64,000 bases of DNA from Bradyrhizobium zhengyangense (GTDB taxonomy: Bacteria; Pseudomonadota; Alphaproteobacteria; Rhizobiales; Xanthobacteraceae), in contig NZ_JAKLUA010000001.1 of the NCBI RefSeq assembly GCF_022012435.1, positions 744,001 to 808,000 of the forward strand, in the 5' to 3' direction. The translations under genes and the position numbers were made by a program. This document shows positions 27,780 through 36,815 of this stretch, piece after piece. Every line of letters starts with the position of its first letter. Positions within the stretch are counted from its first letter, which is position 1. The notes under the pieces are model-generated. The model did not search any database and was not told where the DNA came from. It saw only the letters and a list, made by a program, of their open reading frames with translations.

Positions 27780-30700
27780 ATGCCCAACAAGATGTTGATC
27801 GATGCCACCCACCCGGAAGAGACCCGGGTCGTCGTGGTCCGCGGCAATCGCGTCGAAGAGTTTGACTTCGAGACCGCGCAACGCAAGCAACTGCGCGGGA
27901 ACATTTACCTCGCCAAGGTCACCAGGGTCGAACCCTCGCTCCAGGCCGCCTTCGTCGAATATGGCGGCAACCGCCACGGCTTCCTCGCCTTCAGCGAAAT
28001 CCATCCCGACTACTACCAGATCCCGGTCGCCGACCGGCAGGCGCTGATCGAGGCCGAAGAGCAGGCCCATCGCGAAGCCGAGGAAGAGAGCGAGAACCGC
28101 TCCCACGGCCGTCGCCGCTCACGCCACCGCAATGCCCGCCGCCGCGGTCACGGCGAGCGCGTCCGCAGCGACATTGTCGAGGGTCTCGACGCAGGTAGCG
28201 ATCCCGCCGCCCAGCCGGTCGAGGGCCAGCCCCATCAGGAGCACGCCGAAGGCACGGCGCATGAGGGCGAGCACCTGCACGCCGATGCCGAGCATCACGG
28301 CGAGTACCACGAGGGTCACGACCACGACCATCATGACCATGATCACGACGATCACGGGCATGACGATCATGAGCACGATGATCACGGCCACCATGATCAT
28401 GCGCACGCGCACGATGACGACCATGGTCATGACCACGAGCATGATCATCACGAGCACGATCATCACGCCGACGAGACGCCCGCGCCTGTCGCGGCTGTTG
28501 GTGCCGAGCCCGTCGTTGCGGCCGAGACCGTTGCCGAGTCTCACGAAGCTCGCGCCGTCGAAGGACATGGCGAAGCGTTTGCCGAGATCGTGACCTCGGT
28601 CACCGAGCCGGCCGATGCCGTTTACGCCGCCGGCGAAGCGGTCGAGGCGCCCCATGCCGAGGCTGCGGACGCTGGCGAAGACGACGACGAGGACGATGAA
28701 GACGGCGAGGAAGCCGAAGAGGAACACGTCGAGTCGGTCGGCGGTGACGACGTGCTCGAGGAGGTTCCGGAGCGCACCTTCCGTCCGCGCCGCCAGTACA
28801 AGATCCAGGAAGTCATCAAGCGCCGCCAGGTGATGCTGGTGCAGGTGGTCAAGGAAGAGCGCGGCAACAAGGGCGCAGCGCTGACGACCTACCTCTCGCT
28901 CGCCGGCCGCTATGCCGTCTTGATGCCGAACACCGCGCGCGGCGGCGGCATCAGCCGCAAGATCACCAGTGCGCAGGATCGTTCTCGCCTGAAGGAAGTG
29001 GTGCAGGATCTCGACGTGCCCGAGGGCATGGGCATCATCCTCCGCACCGCGGGTGCCGCGCGCACCAAGCCCGAGATCAAGCGCGACTTCGAGTACCTGA
29101 TCCGGATGTGGGAGACGGTGCGCGACCTGACGCTGAAGTCGCAGGCCCCGACCCTGGTCTACGAGGAAGGCTCGCTGATCAAGCGCTCGCTGCGCGATCT
29201 CTACAACAAGGAGATCGACGAGATTCAGGTCGCCGGGGAATCCGGCTATCGCGAAGCGCGCGACTTCATGAAGATGCTGATGCCCGCCAATGTCAGCGCG
29301 GTCAGGCAATATCGCGACGGCCAGCCGCTGTTTTCGCGCATGGGCGTCGAGAGCCAGCTCGATGCGATGTTCTCGCCGACGGTGCAGCTGCGCTCGGGCG
29401 GTTACATCGTGATCAACCAGACTGAGGCGCTGGTCTCGATCGACGTCAATTCCGGACGATCGACGCGCGAGCACCATATCGAGGACACCGCGCTCAAGAC
29501 CAATCTGGAAGCGGCCGAAGAGGTCGCCCGCCAGCTTCGCCTGCGCGATCTCGCCGGCCTGATCGTCATCGACTTCATCGACATGGACGAGAAGCGCAAC
29601 AACCGTGCGGTCGAGCGCAAGCTGTCCGATTGCCTGCGGCAGGACCGCGCGCGCATCCAGGTCGGACGCATCTCGCATTTCGGCCTGCTCGAGATGTCGC
29701 GCCAGCGCATTCGCGCCAGCGTGCTCGAGAGCTCGACCGATCCCTGCCCGCATTGCGGCGGCACCGGCCACGTGCGTTCGGTGTCCTCGGTGGCACTGCA
29801 GCTCTTGCGCGGCCTCGAAGAGATCCTGATGAAGGGCGCGACCCACAATCTCGTGGTCCGCACCCGCACCGACGTCGCGCTCTATGTGCTCAATCACAAG
29901 CGTGGCCATCTGCGCGACCTCGAGAACGGCTTCAAGGTCACGCTGTCCGTGATCGCCGATCCCAGCGTCAGCGGCCCGCAAGCCTATGTGATCGACCGCG
30001 GCGAGCAGGTGCATACGCTGGAAGCCGCCAAGGCGCTGCTGGCCACACAGGCGGCCGCAAGCCCGCCGCCGCTGGCTGAAGAGGCCTATGACGAGGAGGA
30101 CGGTTTCGACCTTGAGACCGAATCCGAGGTCGAGACCGACGAGACTGAAGGTCTCAGCGAGGAACAGGCGTCAGGTGAAGCCGCGGCCGATGGGGACGGC
30201 CAGCGCCGCAAGCGCCGCCGCCGTCGGCGCGGTCGCGGCGGTCAGCGCGACGGTGAGCTTCGCGAGGACAGCCCGACGACGCTTCCGGAGCCGGCTCTGG
30301 CCGCCGGCGAAGGCGAAGAGGATGGCGAGTCCGAGCAGGATGGCGAGGACGGCGAGGAGCAGGCCGCGCGCGGCGAGCAGCAGGGCAGTGGCGAGCGCCG
30401 TCGCCGGCGTGGCCGTCGGGGTGGACGCCGCCGGCGCGGCGGCAACGAGGACGGTCTCGCCGGATCGATCGGGGACGAGCTCGGCGGCAATCCTCCGTCG
30501 GAGGCAACCGACGCGGTGGCCGATTTCGACAGCGCCGGCAGCGAGACCGCTCCGCCGATTGCGCATTCGGAACCGATCGCCCCGGTCGAGCACGAGACGT
30601 CTCAGCCCGAACCTCAATTCCACCAGGCGCCGGTTGAAGCGCCGGTCCAAGGGTCGGCTCATGCCGCACCCGCTGCTGCTGTCGCCGAGGAAGAGCCCGT

Positions 30701-30917
30701 CGTCGATGAGAAGGCGGCACGTCGCCGCTCGACAGTCCGCGAGAAGGTGAGCTTCCTGTCGTCGGGCAGCGAGCAGGCAACCCCGGTTGATTCAGCGCCG
30801 GAGCCGGTTGCTCCGCCCGCGCCTGCCCCGGAGCCCGCACCGGAAGCGGCTGCCGAGACGCCGGCGGCCCCGCGCCGCGCCGGCTGGTGGTCGCGCCGTT
30901 TCGGCGGCGGCGAGTAG
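27780..30917 (+). CDS. rne: Ribonuclease E/G family endoribonuclease with a His/Asp-rich insertion
   Basis: The main mRNA-decay and RNA-processing endonuclease, 1,045 residues. The S1 domain starts at about 37 (LRGNIYLAKVTRVEPSLQAAF) but is interrupted after about residue 90 by roughly 240 residues that include a basic patch, a His/Asp/Glu-rich run at 151-229 and an acidic run, and resumes near RRQYKIQEVIKRRQ. The catalytic core keeps the two magnesium aspartates in SIDVNSG and IDFIDM, and the zinc-link CPHCGGTGH. The C-terminal 300 residues are disordered, with Arg-rich RNA-binding blocks (RRKRRRRRRGRGG) alternating with acidic runs, the degradosome scaffold. A strong terminator follows. Confidence 0.96.
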   Translation: MPNKMLIDATHPEETRVVVVRGNRVEEFDFETAQRKQLRGNIYLAKVTRVEPSLQAAFVEYGGNRHGFLAFSEIHPDYYQIPVADRQALIEAEEQAHREAEEESENRSHGRRRSRHRNARRRGHGERVRSDIVEGLDAGSDPAAQPVEGQPHQEHAEGTAHEGEHLHADAEHHGEYHEGHDHDHHDHDHDDHGHDDHEHDDHGHHDHAHAHDDDHGHDHEHDHHEHDHHADETPAPVAAVGAEPVVAAETVAESHEARAVEGHGEAFAEIVTSVTEPADAVYAAGEAVEAPHAEAADAGEDDDEDDEDGEEAEEEHVESVGGDDVLEEVPERTFRPRRQYKIQEVIKRRQVMLVQVVKEERGNKGAALTTYLSLAGRYAVLMPNTARGGGISRKITSAQDRSRLKEVVQDLDVPEGMGIILRTAGAARTKPEIKRDFEYLIRMWETVRDLTLKSQAPTLVYEEGSLIKRSLRDLYNKEIDEIQVAGESGYREARDFMKMLMPANVSAVRQYRDGQPLFSRMGVESQLDAMFSPTVQLRSGGYIVINQTEALVSIDVNSGRSTREHHIEDTALKTNLEAAEEVARQLRLRDLAGLIVIDFIDMDEKRNNRAVERKLSDCLRQDRARIQVGRISHFGLLEMSRQRIRASVLESSTDPCPHCGGTGHVRSVSSVALQLLRGLEEILMKGATHNLVVRTRTDVALYVLNHKRGHLRDLENGFKVTLSVIADPSVSGPQAYVIDRGEQVHTLEAAKALLATQAAASPPPLAEEAYDEEDGFDLETESEVETDETEGLSEEQASGEAAADGDGQRRKRRRRRRGRGGQRDGELREDSPTTLPEPALAAGEGEEDGESEQDGEDGEEQAARGEQQGSGERRRRRGRRGGRRRRGGNEDGLAGSIGDELGGNPPSEATDAVADFDSAGSETAPPIAHSEPIAPVEHETSQPEPQFHQAPVEAPVQGSAHAAPAAAVAEEEPVVDEKAARRRSTVREKVSFLSSGSEQATPVDSAPEPVAPPAPAPEPAPEAAAETPAAPRRAGWWSRRFGGGE

Positions 30918-30936
30918 GCCGAACAACTAATGCAAG

Positions 30937-30968
30937 ACGCCCGGCCAAAAAGCCGGGCGTTTTCGTTT
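30937..30968 (+). terminator. Rho-independent terminator after rne
   Basis: A perfect nine-base stem, ACGCCCGGC and GCCGGGCGT, with loop CAAAAA is followed by TTTTCGTTTT. It lies 19 bp after the rne stop and before the converging XRE-cupin gene. Confidence 0.93.
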
Positions 30969-30986
30969 TCATGCCTCGTCAGTTCG

Positions 30987-31667
30987 CTACGGCGGCAGCT
31001 CGTCATCGCCAAGCGAGGCCACATCACGCGATGCGATCTGGCGGAGCTGGTCGTAGAGATCGGGCGCTTCACTGGTGCAGAGACAGACACCTTTCGCAGA
31101 CGCCGCCTCGCCGGCGTTGAGGTAGGCGTGGCCCATGGTGCTGTCGAGATAGATGCCGTCGCCCTCGCCCAGGATCTCCGGTGCGTAGAACTCGGTGTGG
31201 ACGGAGACGCGTCCGCTCGTCACCAGAAAATACTCTTCGCCGGCGTGACGAAGCAGCGGACCGAATTCGTCCAGCGAGCGTGCGCGGACTTCGGCGACGA
31301 TCGGCACCATGCGTTTGCCGATCAGGTCGGTGCATTGATAGGTGTAAGTGTAGAATTTCGTGTTGATCAGCTGGCCCTGCCCGGCCCGGCTGATGCTTCG
31401 GCGCGCGGTGACCGGCCGGCCCGGCGCGGGCGCCGCGACCGCGGGATTGAACAGCTCCGCGATCTCCATCTTCAGACCTGAGGTCAACTGAAGCAGCTTG
31501 TCGTAGGTCAGCGACATCAGGCCGTTCTCGACCTTTGAAAGGGTCGAGAGCGCCATGCCCGTCCGCTCCGCCACTTGCTTGAGGGTCAGGCCGCGCGCCT
31601 GACGGGCGGCCTTGAGACAATGGCCGAGCTGGGAGTTCGCGCCTTCTGATGTCGTGATCTCGCTCAT
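30987..31667 (-). CDS. XRE-family regulator with C-terminal cupin domain
   Basis: A 226-residue one-component regulator. The N-terminal helix-turn-helix (about 14-70) reads LKAARQARGLTLKQVAERTG then ALSTLSKVENG. A linker rich in Pro and Ala leads to a cupin_2 domain (about 115-195) with the segments YFLVTSGRVSVHTEF and GDGIYLDSTMGHAYL. The PuuR/ClgR-type HTH-cupin family commonly senses small metabolites (polyamines, amino acids, sugars) and represses the neighbouring transport and catabolic genes. It diverges from the amidase operon with a gap of about 200 bp, so it is the best candidate regulator of that operon. Confidence 0.9.
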   Translation of the reverse strand: MSEITTSEGANSQLGHCLKAARQARGLTLKQVAERTGMALSTLSKVENGLMSLTYDKLLQLTSGLKMEIAELFNPAVAAPAPGRPVTARRSISRAGQGQLINTKFYTYTYQCTDLIGKRMVPIVAEVRARSLDEFGPLLRHAGEEYFLVTSGRVSVHTEFYAPEILGEGDGIYLDSTMGHAYLNAGEAASAKGVCLCTSEAPDLYDQLRQIASRDVASLGDDELPP

Positions 31668-31874
31668 GCAATAAGCCTATCACGGCGCGAGAGAAATTGT
31701 TGACCTATCCGCCTAATCTTTTCGGCCAAAGCACCCCTCCCGTACAGCCTTGGCGACCATCCGGGCAGTCGGGCCAGGATTTGTGCATTAAATACCTAGA
31801 TTTGACGAATATTGGTGCGCTGAGGCCACTTTCCGATATGCTAAATCGTTTTCATAATCTGAAAGGGATTGGCC

Positions 31875-33371
31875 TTGCCTGACCTGTGCGATACCAGCGC
31901 CGTTGAGTTGTGCCGCCTGCTGGCCGCGAAGGCGATCTCGCCTGTCGAATTGCTCGACGCCTGTCTGTCGCGCATCGCCGCCGTCAATCCCGCCGTCAAC
32001 GCCGTTGTCACACTGGACGAGCCGGGCGCACGCGCAGCGGCAAAGGAAGCCGAGGCGGCCATCCTGCGCGGCGAGGATCGTGGCGCCCTGCACGGGCTCC
32101 CCGTCCTGATCAAAGACACGCAAGACACCGCCGGGATGCGCTCGACCTACGGCAGCCCGCTGCTCCGCGACAACGTGCCGGCCGCCGACCAGGGCTCGGT
32201 CGCGCGCTTGCGTGCCGCCGGCGCCATCATCTTCGGTAAGACCAACACGCCGGAATGGGCCGCGGGCGGCAACACCCGCAATCCCGTGTTCGGCGCGACC
32301 GGCAATCCGTTCGATCCGATGCGCTCACCGGCCGGCTCCTCCGGCGGCTCGGCGGTCGCACTCGCCTGCGGCATGGCACCCCTTGCCTCGGGCTCCGACA
32401 CTGGCGGCTCCTTGCGCAATCCGGCCGGCTTCTCCGGCGTTGTCGGGATGCGCCCCTCCTACGGTCTCGTGGCAAGCGAGAAGCGCGCCTTCGGCTGGTC
32501 CAACCTGTCGACCGACGGACCGATGGCGCGCAATGTCGCCGATACCGCGCTGATGCTGTCGGTGATGGCGAGCGACGACGCACGTGATCCGCTCGCCTAC
32601 ACGCTGCCTGGCGAACGCGTGCGCGGACGCGCTGAGCGCTGGGCCGCGCTGCGCACTGCAGAGCTCGGCAAGCTGCGCCTCGCCTTCACCGAGGATTTCG
32701 GCTTTGCGCCGACCGAGCAAGCCATCCGTCGCGTCTTCCGCGATCGCGTCAACAAGCTCGCGCCGTTGTTCGCCGGGAGCCGCGAGGCGACGCCCGACTG
32801 TACCGGCGCCGACGATGCCTTCGCGGTGCTGCGCGCCGGCCTGTTCCTGGCGATGCATGGCAAGAACTACAAAGAGCGGCCCGAGATGCTCGGCCCGAAT
32901 GTCCGCGCCAATGTCGAGGAAGGCCTGGGCTACACGCTCGAGGACCACGGGCGCGCCGCGACGACCCAGACGCGGATCTATCGCGCCTATCAAAGCTTCT
33001 TCGAAACCTGCGACGTGCTGATCAGCCCGACCATCACCCTCAGTCCGCGGCCATGGTCGGAGCTCTATCCCGCCGAGATCGACGGCGTGGCGACGAAGTC
33101 CTACTTCCACTGGCTCGCGCTCGCCTACGCCGTCACACTCCCCGGCCACCCCGCGATCAGCGTTCCGCTCGGCCTTGATGAAGCCGGCCTGCCGTTCGGC
33201 CTCCAGATCGTCGGTCCGCGCGGCGGCGACGCCGTCGTGCTTTCGGTCGCCGCCGGCATCGAGGCTGCATTCGCGAACGATCCGCAAATGTGCCGGCCCC
33301 TGCCCAACCTCGCACGGCTCGCCGCAGCGCCGCCGCTATCGGCCGCGCCCGGCTTCCTCGCCTGGGAATAG
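31875..33371 (+). CDS. Amidase (amidase-signature family)
   Basis: A 498-residue amidase-signature enzyme that hydrolyses a C-N amide bond. The Ser-cisSer-Lys triad is visible: the lysine in HGLPVLIKD (about 80), the cis-serine in PAGSSGGSAVAL (about 155) and the nucleophile serine in GSDTGGSLRNPA (179). The family's Gly/Ser-rich signature is intact and the length is typical. No ATG is available near the conserved start. AAAGGG sits about eight bases before a TTG at 31875, which is chosen here; a TTG two codons earlier is too close to that site. It is the first gene of an apparent operon with an MFS transporter and a FAD oxidoreductase. The substrate is unknown. Confidence 0.92.
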   Translation: MPDLCDTSAVELCRLLAAKAISPVELLDACLSRIAAVNPAVNAVVTLDEPGARAAAKEAEAAILRGEDRGALHGLPVLIKDTQDTAGMRSTYGSPLLRDNVPAADQGSVARLRAAGAIIFGKTNTPEWAAGGNTRNPVFGATGNPFDPMRSPAGSSGGSAVALACGMAPLASGSDTGGSLRNPAGFSGVVGMRPSYGLVASEKRAFGWSNLSTDGPMARNVADTALMLSVMASDDARDPLAYTLPGERVRGRAERWAALRTAELGKLRLAFTEDFGFAPTEQAIRRVFRDRVNKLAPLFAGSREATPDCTGADDAFAVLRAGLFLAMHGKNYKERPEMLGPNVRANVEEGLGYTLEDHGRAATTQTRIYRAYQSFFETCDVLISPTITLSPRPWSELYPAEIDGVATKSYFHWLALAYAVTLPGHPAISVPLGLDEAGLPFGLQIVGPRGGDAVVLSVAAGIEAAFANDPQMCRPLPNLARLAAAPPLSAAPGFLAWE

Positions 33372-33432
33372 CCCGGGAATAGATCAAACAAGCAGGCATC
33401 AACGCCGGCTCGCCGGCATCTCGGAGATCAGC

Positions 33433-34647
33433 ATGGACGAATTGTCGAACCGCAAGACCGGCATCGTCGCCTTCGTCCTGCTCTATCTCGCTTATTGCAT
33501 CTCCTACATCGACCGCGCCGCGATTTCTCTGGCGCTGGCGCAGATCGGCAAGGACTTCAATCTCCAGGCTGCCGATCTCGGTATTGTCATCAGCGCGTTC
33601 TTCTTGGGTTACGCGGCGATGCAGGTGCCCGGCGGATGGCTCTCCGACCGCTTCGGCTCGAAATACGTCGTCATTGTCACCATCGTCATGTGGTCGCTGT
33701 TCACGTCGTTCACGAGCCTTGCCTGGTCGCTGACCTCGCTGCTCGCGATCCGCTTCATCTTCGGCATCGCCGAGGGCGGCTTTCCGCCGGCGAGCATCCG
33801 CGCCATCGCGGAGCTGTTCAAGAAGGACAGCCGGCCCAAAATGTCGGCGCTGCTGCTGTCGTCGAATTATGCCGGCAGCATGGTCGCACCGCTGATCATG
33901 GCGCCGCTGATCGTCTGGCTGGGCTGGCGTCACGCCTTCAATACGATCGGCATCGCCGGCATCGTCTTCGCGGTGATCTATATCGTCTTCGTTCCGCACC
34001 TTGCGCGTATCGGCGTCGGACCGGTGACGGCAAAGCCCCGCGCACCGATGCGCGAGCTCATGGCGAATCCGCTGCTGTGGCAGCTCATGGTGGTGTGGTT
34101 CGGCCTGAGCTGCGTCAACAAGGGCCTGGATTCCTGGATGCCGCTCTATCTGCTCCAGCAGCGCGGGCTCGACCTCAAGACCGTCGGCGTCGTGGCGCCG
34201 ATCCCGTTCGTGATGGCGACATTCGCGACCGCAATCGGCGGCTGGGTGATGACCACGTTCTTCGCCGAGCGCGAAAAATATCTCTTGATCGGCAGCTCCG
34301 CGTTAACAGGCATCTTCCTCTACGCCATGTACAAGGCGGAGACGATCACCGCCTTGATCGTCTATCAATCGGTGGTCTATTTCTTCAAATCCTTCGTCCT
34401 GGCCTCCGTGATTGCGCTTCCGACCAAGCTGCTGCGTGACGACCAGATCGGATCGGGCATCGGCATGGTCAATCTCGGCGGCCAGAGCGCGGGCTTCGTT
34501 GCCCCTGCCATCATGGGCTTCATCGTGACGGGCACCGGATCATTCGACGCGGCCTTCGGCTTCCTGGTCGCGATGACGGCGATGTCGGTCGTCGTCGCCG
34601 CGACCATCAACACGGCGCAGCCCAAATTCACGCCGAAGCCGGCCTGA
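33433..34647 (+). CDS. MFS transporter (anion:cation symporter type)
   Basis: A 404-residue transporter with 12 predicted helices. It begins KTGIVAFVLLYLAYCISYID followed by AAISLALAQIGKDF, an N-terminal pattern of the anion:cation symporter family (hexuronate, phthalate, 4-hydroxyphenylacetate and similar acids), and has the loop GGWLSDRFGSKYVVI. GGAG lies seven bases ahead of the ATG at 33433, which fixes the start; a longer upstream frame overlaps the amidase gene and is not real. It lies 61 bp after the amidase and 13 bp before the FAD oxidoreductase, so it probably imports the substrate, or a product, of that pathway. Confidence 0.9.
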   Translation: MDELSNRKTGIVAFVLLYLAYCISYIDRAAISLALAQIGKDFNLQAADLGIVISAFFLGYAAMQVPGGWLSDRFGSKYVVIVTIVMWSLFTSFTSLAWSLTSLLAIRFIFGIAEGGFPPASIRAIAELFKKDSRPKMSALLLSSNYAGSMVAPLIMAPLIVWLGWRHAFNTIGIAGIVFAVIYIVFVPHLARIGVGPVTAKPRAPMRELMANPLLWQLMVVWFGLSCVNKGLDSWMPLYLLQQRGLDLKTVGVVAPIPFVMATFATAIGGWVMTTFFAEREKYLLIGSSALTGIFLYAMYKAETITALIVYQSVVYFFKSFVLASVIALPTKLLRDDQIGSGIGMVNLGGQSAGFVAPAIMGFIVTGTGSFDAAFGFLVAMTAMSVVVAATINTAQPKFTPKPA

Positions 34648-34660
34648 CAGGAGTTTGCCG

Positions 34661-35893
34661 ATGCAAAGCGCAATCATTCTCGGCGGCGGCATGGTGGGGG
34701 TCGGTGCTGCCGTGCATCTGCGCCAGCGCGGCTGGACGGTTACGCTGGTTGACCGCAGGGAGCCCGGCCGCGAAACCAGCTACGGCAATGCTGGCATGAT
34801 CCAGGCCGAAGCCGTGCGGCCCTATCCAATGCCGCGCGACCTCGCGTCACTGCTGAACATCGCGACCGGCCGCACCAACGACGTGCGCTACAGCCTTTCC
34901 TCGCTGCATCGTCACGTCGAGCCGCTGCTTCGCTATTGGTGGCATTCGGCGCCGAAGCGGCATCGCGAAGCGATCGCGGCCTGGGCTCGCCTGATCGCCT
35001 ATGCGACACCCGAGCACGATGTCCTCATCCGCGAGGCCCATGCCGATAATCTGATCCGCCGCGCCGGGTATCGCGCAGTGTTCCGCGATGCCGCGGCGCT
35101 CGACCACTCGATCAAGGAGGCGGAAGCAGACCACCGCGAGTTCGGTGTCAATTTTCGCGTGCTCTCGGGCAGCGAATTGACAAAAGCCGAGCCGATCCTG
35201 CGCAACGATCTTCCCGGCGCGATCCACTGGCTCGATACCTGGACCGTGTCCGATCCCGGCGCCCTGGTGACCGCCTATGCCGAGCTGTTCGAGCGCCTTG
35301 GCGGTCAAATCGTGCTCGGCGATGCGCAGTCGCTTCAGCAGACTGCGACCGGATGGTCCGTCAACACCGACAATGGCCGCATCGATGCCGCCAACGCCGT
35401 CGTCACGCTCGGGCCATGGTCGCCGGATCTCTTGCACAAGTTCGGCTACCGGATTCCGCTGGTGCGCAAGCGCGGCTATCACATGCACTACACCGGCGGC
35501 GCCACGCTCGATCTGCCGCTGGTCGACAAGGGCCAGGGCTACGCCATGGGACCGATGGCCAAGGGCATCCGCATCACCACAGGCGCGGAACTGACGGGCC
35601 CGGATGCGCAGGCAACGCCGGTGCAGCTTGCCAGTGCCGAAGCCTCCGCGCGCGAGCTGATCGATCTCGGCAAGCGCGCCGAACCGGAGCCGTGGTTCGG
35701 CACCCGCCCCTGCACGCCTGACATGGTGCCGGTGCTCGGGTGCGCCCCGCGACATCCCGGCCTCTGGATGAATTTTGGCCACGGCCACCAGGGCTTTACG
35801 CTGGGACCCGCCACCGGACGCCTGCTCGCGGAGATGATGAACGGCGAGACGCCGTCGATCGATCCGACGCCGTACCGGCCGGAGCGGTTCTAG
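34661..35893 (+). CDS. FAD-dependent oxidoreductase (DAO family, D-amino-acid dehydrogenase-like)
   Basis: A 410-residue flavoprotein of the DAO superfamily. The N-terminal FAD motif is SAIILGGGMVGVGAAVHL, and the remaining DAO pattern includes ETSYGNAGMIQAEAVRPYP and the C-terminal WFGTRPCTPDMVPVLG then GHGHQGFTLGPATGRL, as in DadA-like D-amino-acid dehydrogenases. AGGAG lies about eight bases ahead of the ATG at 34661. With the amidase and the importer it suggests a route in which an N-acyl or amide compound is taken up, hydrolysed, and the released amino acid is oxidatively deaminated. The substrate is an inference. The next gene converges and its stop overlaps by four bases. Confidence 0.9.
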   Translation: MQSAIILGGGMVGVGAAVHLRQRGWTVTLVDRREPGRETSYGNAGMIQAEAVRPYPMPRDLASLLNIATGRTNDVRYSLSSLHRHVEPLLRYWWHSAPKRHREAIAAWARLIAYATPEHDVLIREAHADNLIRRAGYRAVFRDAAALDHSIKEAEADHREFGVNFRVLSGSELTKAEPILRNDLPGAIHWLDTWTVSDPGALVTAYAELFERLGGQIVLGDAQSLQQTATGWSVNTDNGRIDAANAVVTLGPWSPDLLHKFGYRIPLVRKRGYHMHYTGGATLDLPLVDKGQGYAMGPMAKGIRITTGAELTGPDAQATPVQLASAEASARELIDLGKRAEPEPWFGTRPCTPDMVPVLGCAPRHPGLWMNFGHGHQGFTLGPATGRLLAEMMNGETPSIDPTPYRPERF

Positions 35894-36726
35894 CCGTCCG
35901 ACCTCGCGGCCAAAACGGCCTTGATGCGCCGGGTGTCTTCCGGCGTCGCCGGGTTGTAAACCACCATGCCGAGATCGGGCCGGCCGTCGACCGCAAAAGC
36001 CGAATATTCGAACGCGATCGGGCCGAGCACGGGATGGCGCAGATGCTTGACGCCCTCGCCATGAGAGCGGACGTCATTGTCGGCCCATAGCTTTGCGAAT
36101 TCGGGGCTCTCGCGGCACATCTCGTCGACGAATTCGGCGACATGCGAGACCGCGCCTGCGCGCGCCGCATCCGCGCGGAACGCAGCGACCACGAAGCGCG
36201 CGACCTTGTCCCAATCATATTGGGCAGCGCGCACCCGCGGCTCGCAGAAGATCAGGCGCAGGATGTTGCGCTGTTTGGGCAACAGCGAGGAATAGTCGGT
36301 CAGCACGATGGTCGCCGCGCGATTCCAGGCGACGACGTCCCAGATCATCGTCCTGATGATGGCGGGGCTCGTCTCCAGCGCATCGAGCACGCGCTGGAGA
36401 CGTGGCGAGACGCCTTCGCTTGCCTGGTAGCGCACCTCTGGCGGGTGGCCGAGCCCGATCAGGAACAGGTGCTCGCGCTCGACGTCGGTCAGCATCAGCG
36501 CACGCGCGATCCGGTCGAGCACATCGGCTGACGGCGCGCCGCCCCGGCCCTGCTCCAGCCAGGTGTACCAGGTCGGGCTGATATTGGCCCGCAGCGCCAC
36601 CTCCTCGCGCCGCAGCCCCGGGGTACGCCTTCGGCTGCCGCCAAAGCCGAAAGCGGCCGCGTCGAGCCTGATACGGCGGTCCTTCAGATAGGTCCCGAGC
36701 AGATTGTCGCTGGTGGTCTCGCTCAT
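35890..36726 (-). CDS. MmyB-like helix-turn-helix regulator
   Basis: A 278-residue XRE-type regulator with the MmyB layout: an HTH (about 8-75: LGTYLKDRRIRLD, RRRTPGLRREEVALRANIS, WYTWLEQGR) followed by a ligand-binding-like domain (about 105-270) with VVAWNRAATIVLTDYS and the C-terminal HLRHPVLGPIAFEYSAF. The Arg-rich TPGLRREEVA and TWYTWLEQGR motifs are diagnostic. It is divergently paired with an SDR gene, a common pairing in proteobacteria, and the 89-bp gap contains a direct repeat that is a candidate operator. Its 3' end overlaps the FAD oxidoreductase stop by four bases. Confidence 0.92.
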   Translation of the reverse strand: MSETTSDNLLGTYLKDRRIRLDAAAFGFGGSRRRTPGLRREEVALRANISPTWYTWLEQGRGGAPSADVLDRIARALMLTDVEREHLFLIGLGHPPEVRYQASEGVSPRLQRVLDALETSPAIIRTMIWDVVAWNRAATIVLTDYSSLLPKQRNILRLIFCEPRVRAAQYDWDKVARFVVAAFRADAARAGAVSHVAEFVDEMCRESPEFAKLWADNDVRSHGEGVKHLRHPVLGPIAFEYSAFAVDGRPDLGMVVYNPATPEDTRRIKAVLAARSDG

Positions 36727-36737
36727 CCCGTTAGCTA

Positions 36738-36776
36738 TTATACCCTGATAACATCACTACTTTACCCGGATAATCC
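36738..36776. promoter_or_regulatory. Direct-repeat operator candidate between the MmyB-like regulator and SDR genes
   Basis: Two copies of TACCC(T/G)GATAA, at 36741-36751 and 36763-36773, are 22 bp apart, two helical turns, placing both on one face of the DNA. Each copy sits in a TTA...ATAA context that is itself weakly palindromic. The site lies in the shared promoter gap and is the likely binding site of the MmyB-like regulator. Confidence 0.5.
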
Positions 36777-36815
36777 TAACGCAGATGCTGGCTCCAGCCA
36801 ACTGGAGACCTGCTC

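Noticed and set aside
28230..28466. Tandem-repeat-like DNA that might suggest a CRISPR or satellite array
   Set aside because: The repeat is in frame with rne, encodes His/Asp/Glu throughout, has no spacers and no constant repeat unit.
28119..30014. A 631-codon open frame antisense to rne
   Set aside because: It mirrors the high-GC third positions of rne, has no ribosome site or family motif, and its Val/Met/Ile-rich runs are just the complement of the His/Asp repeat.
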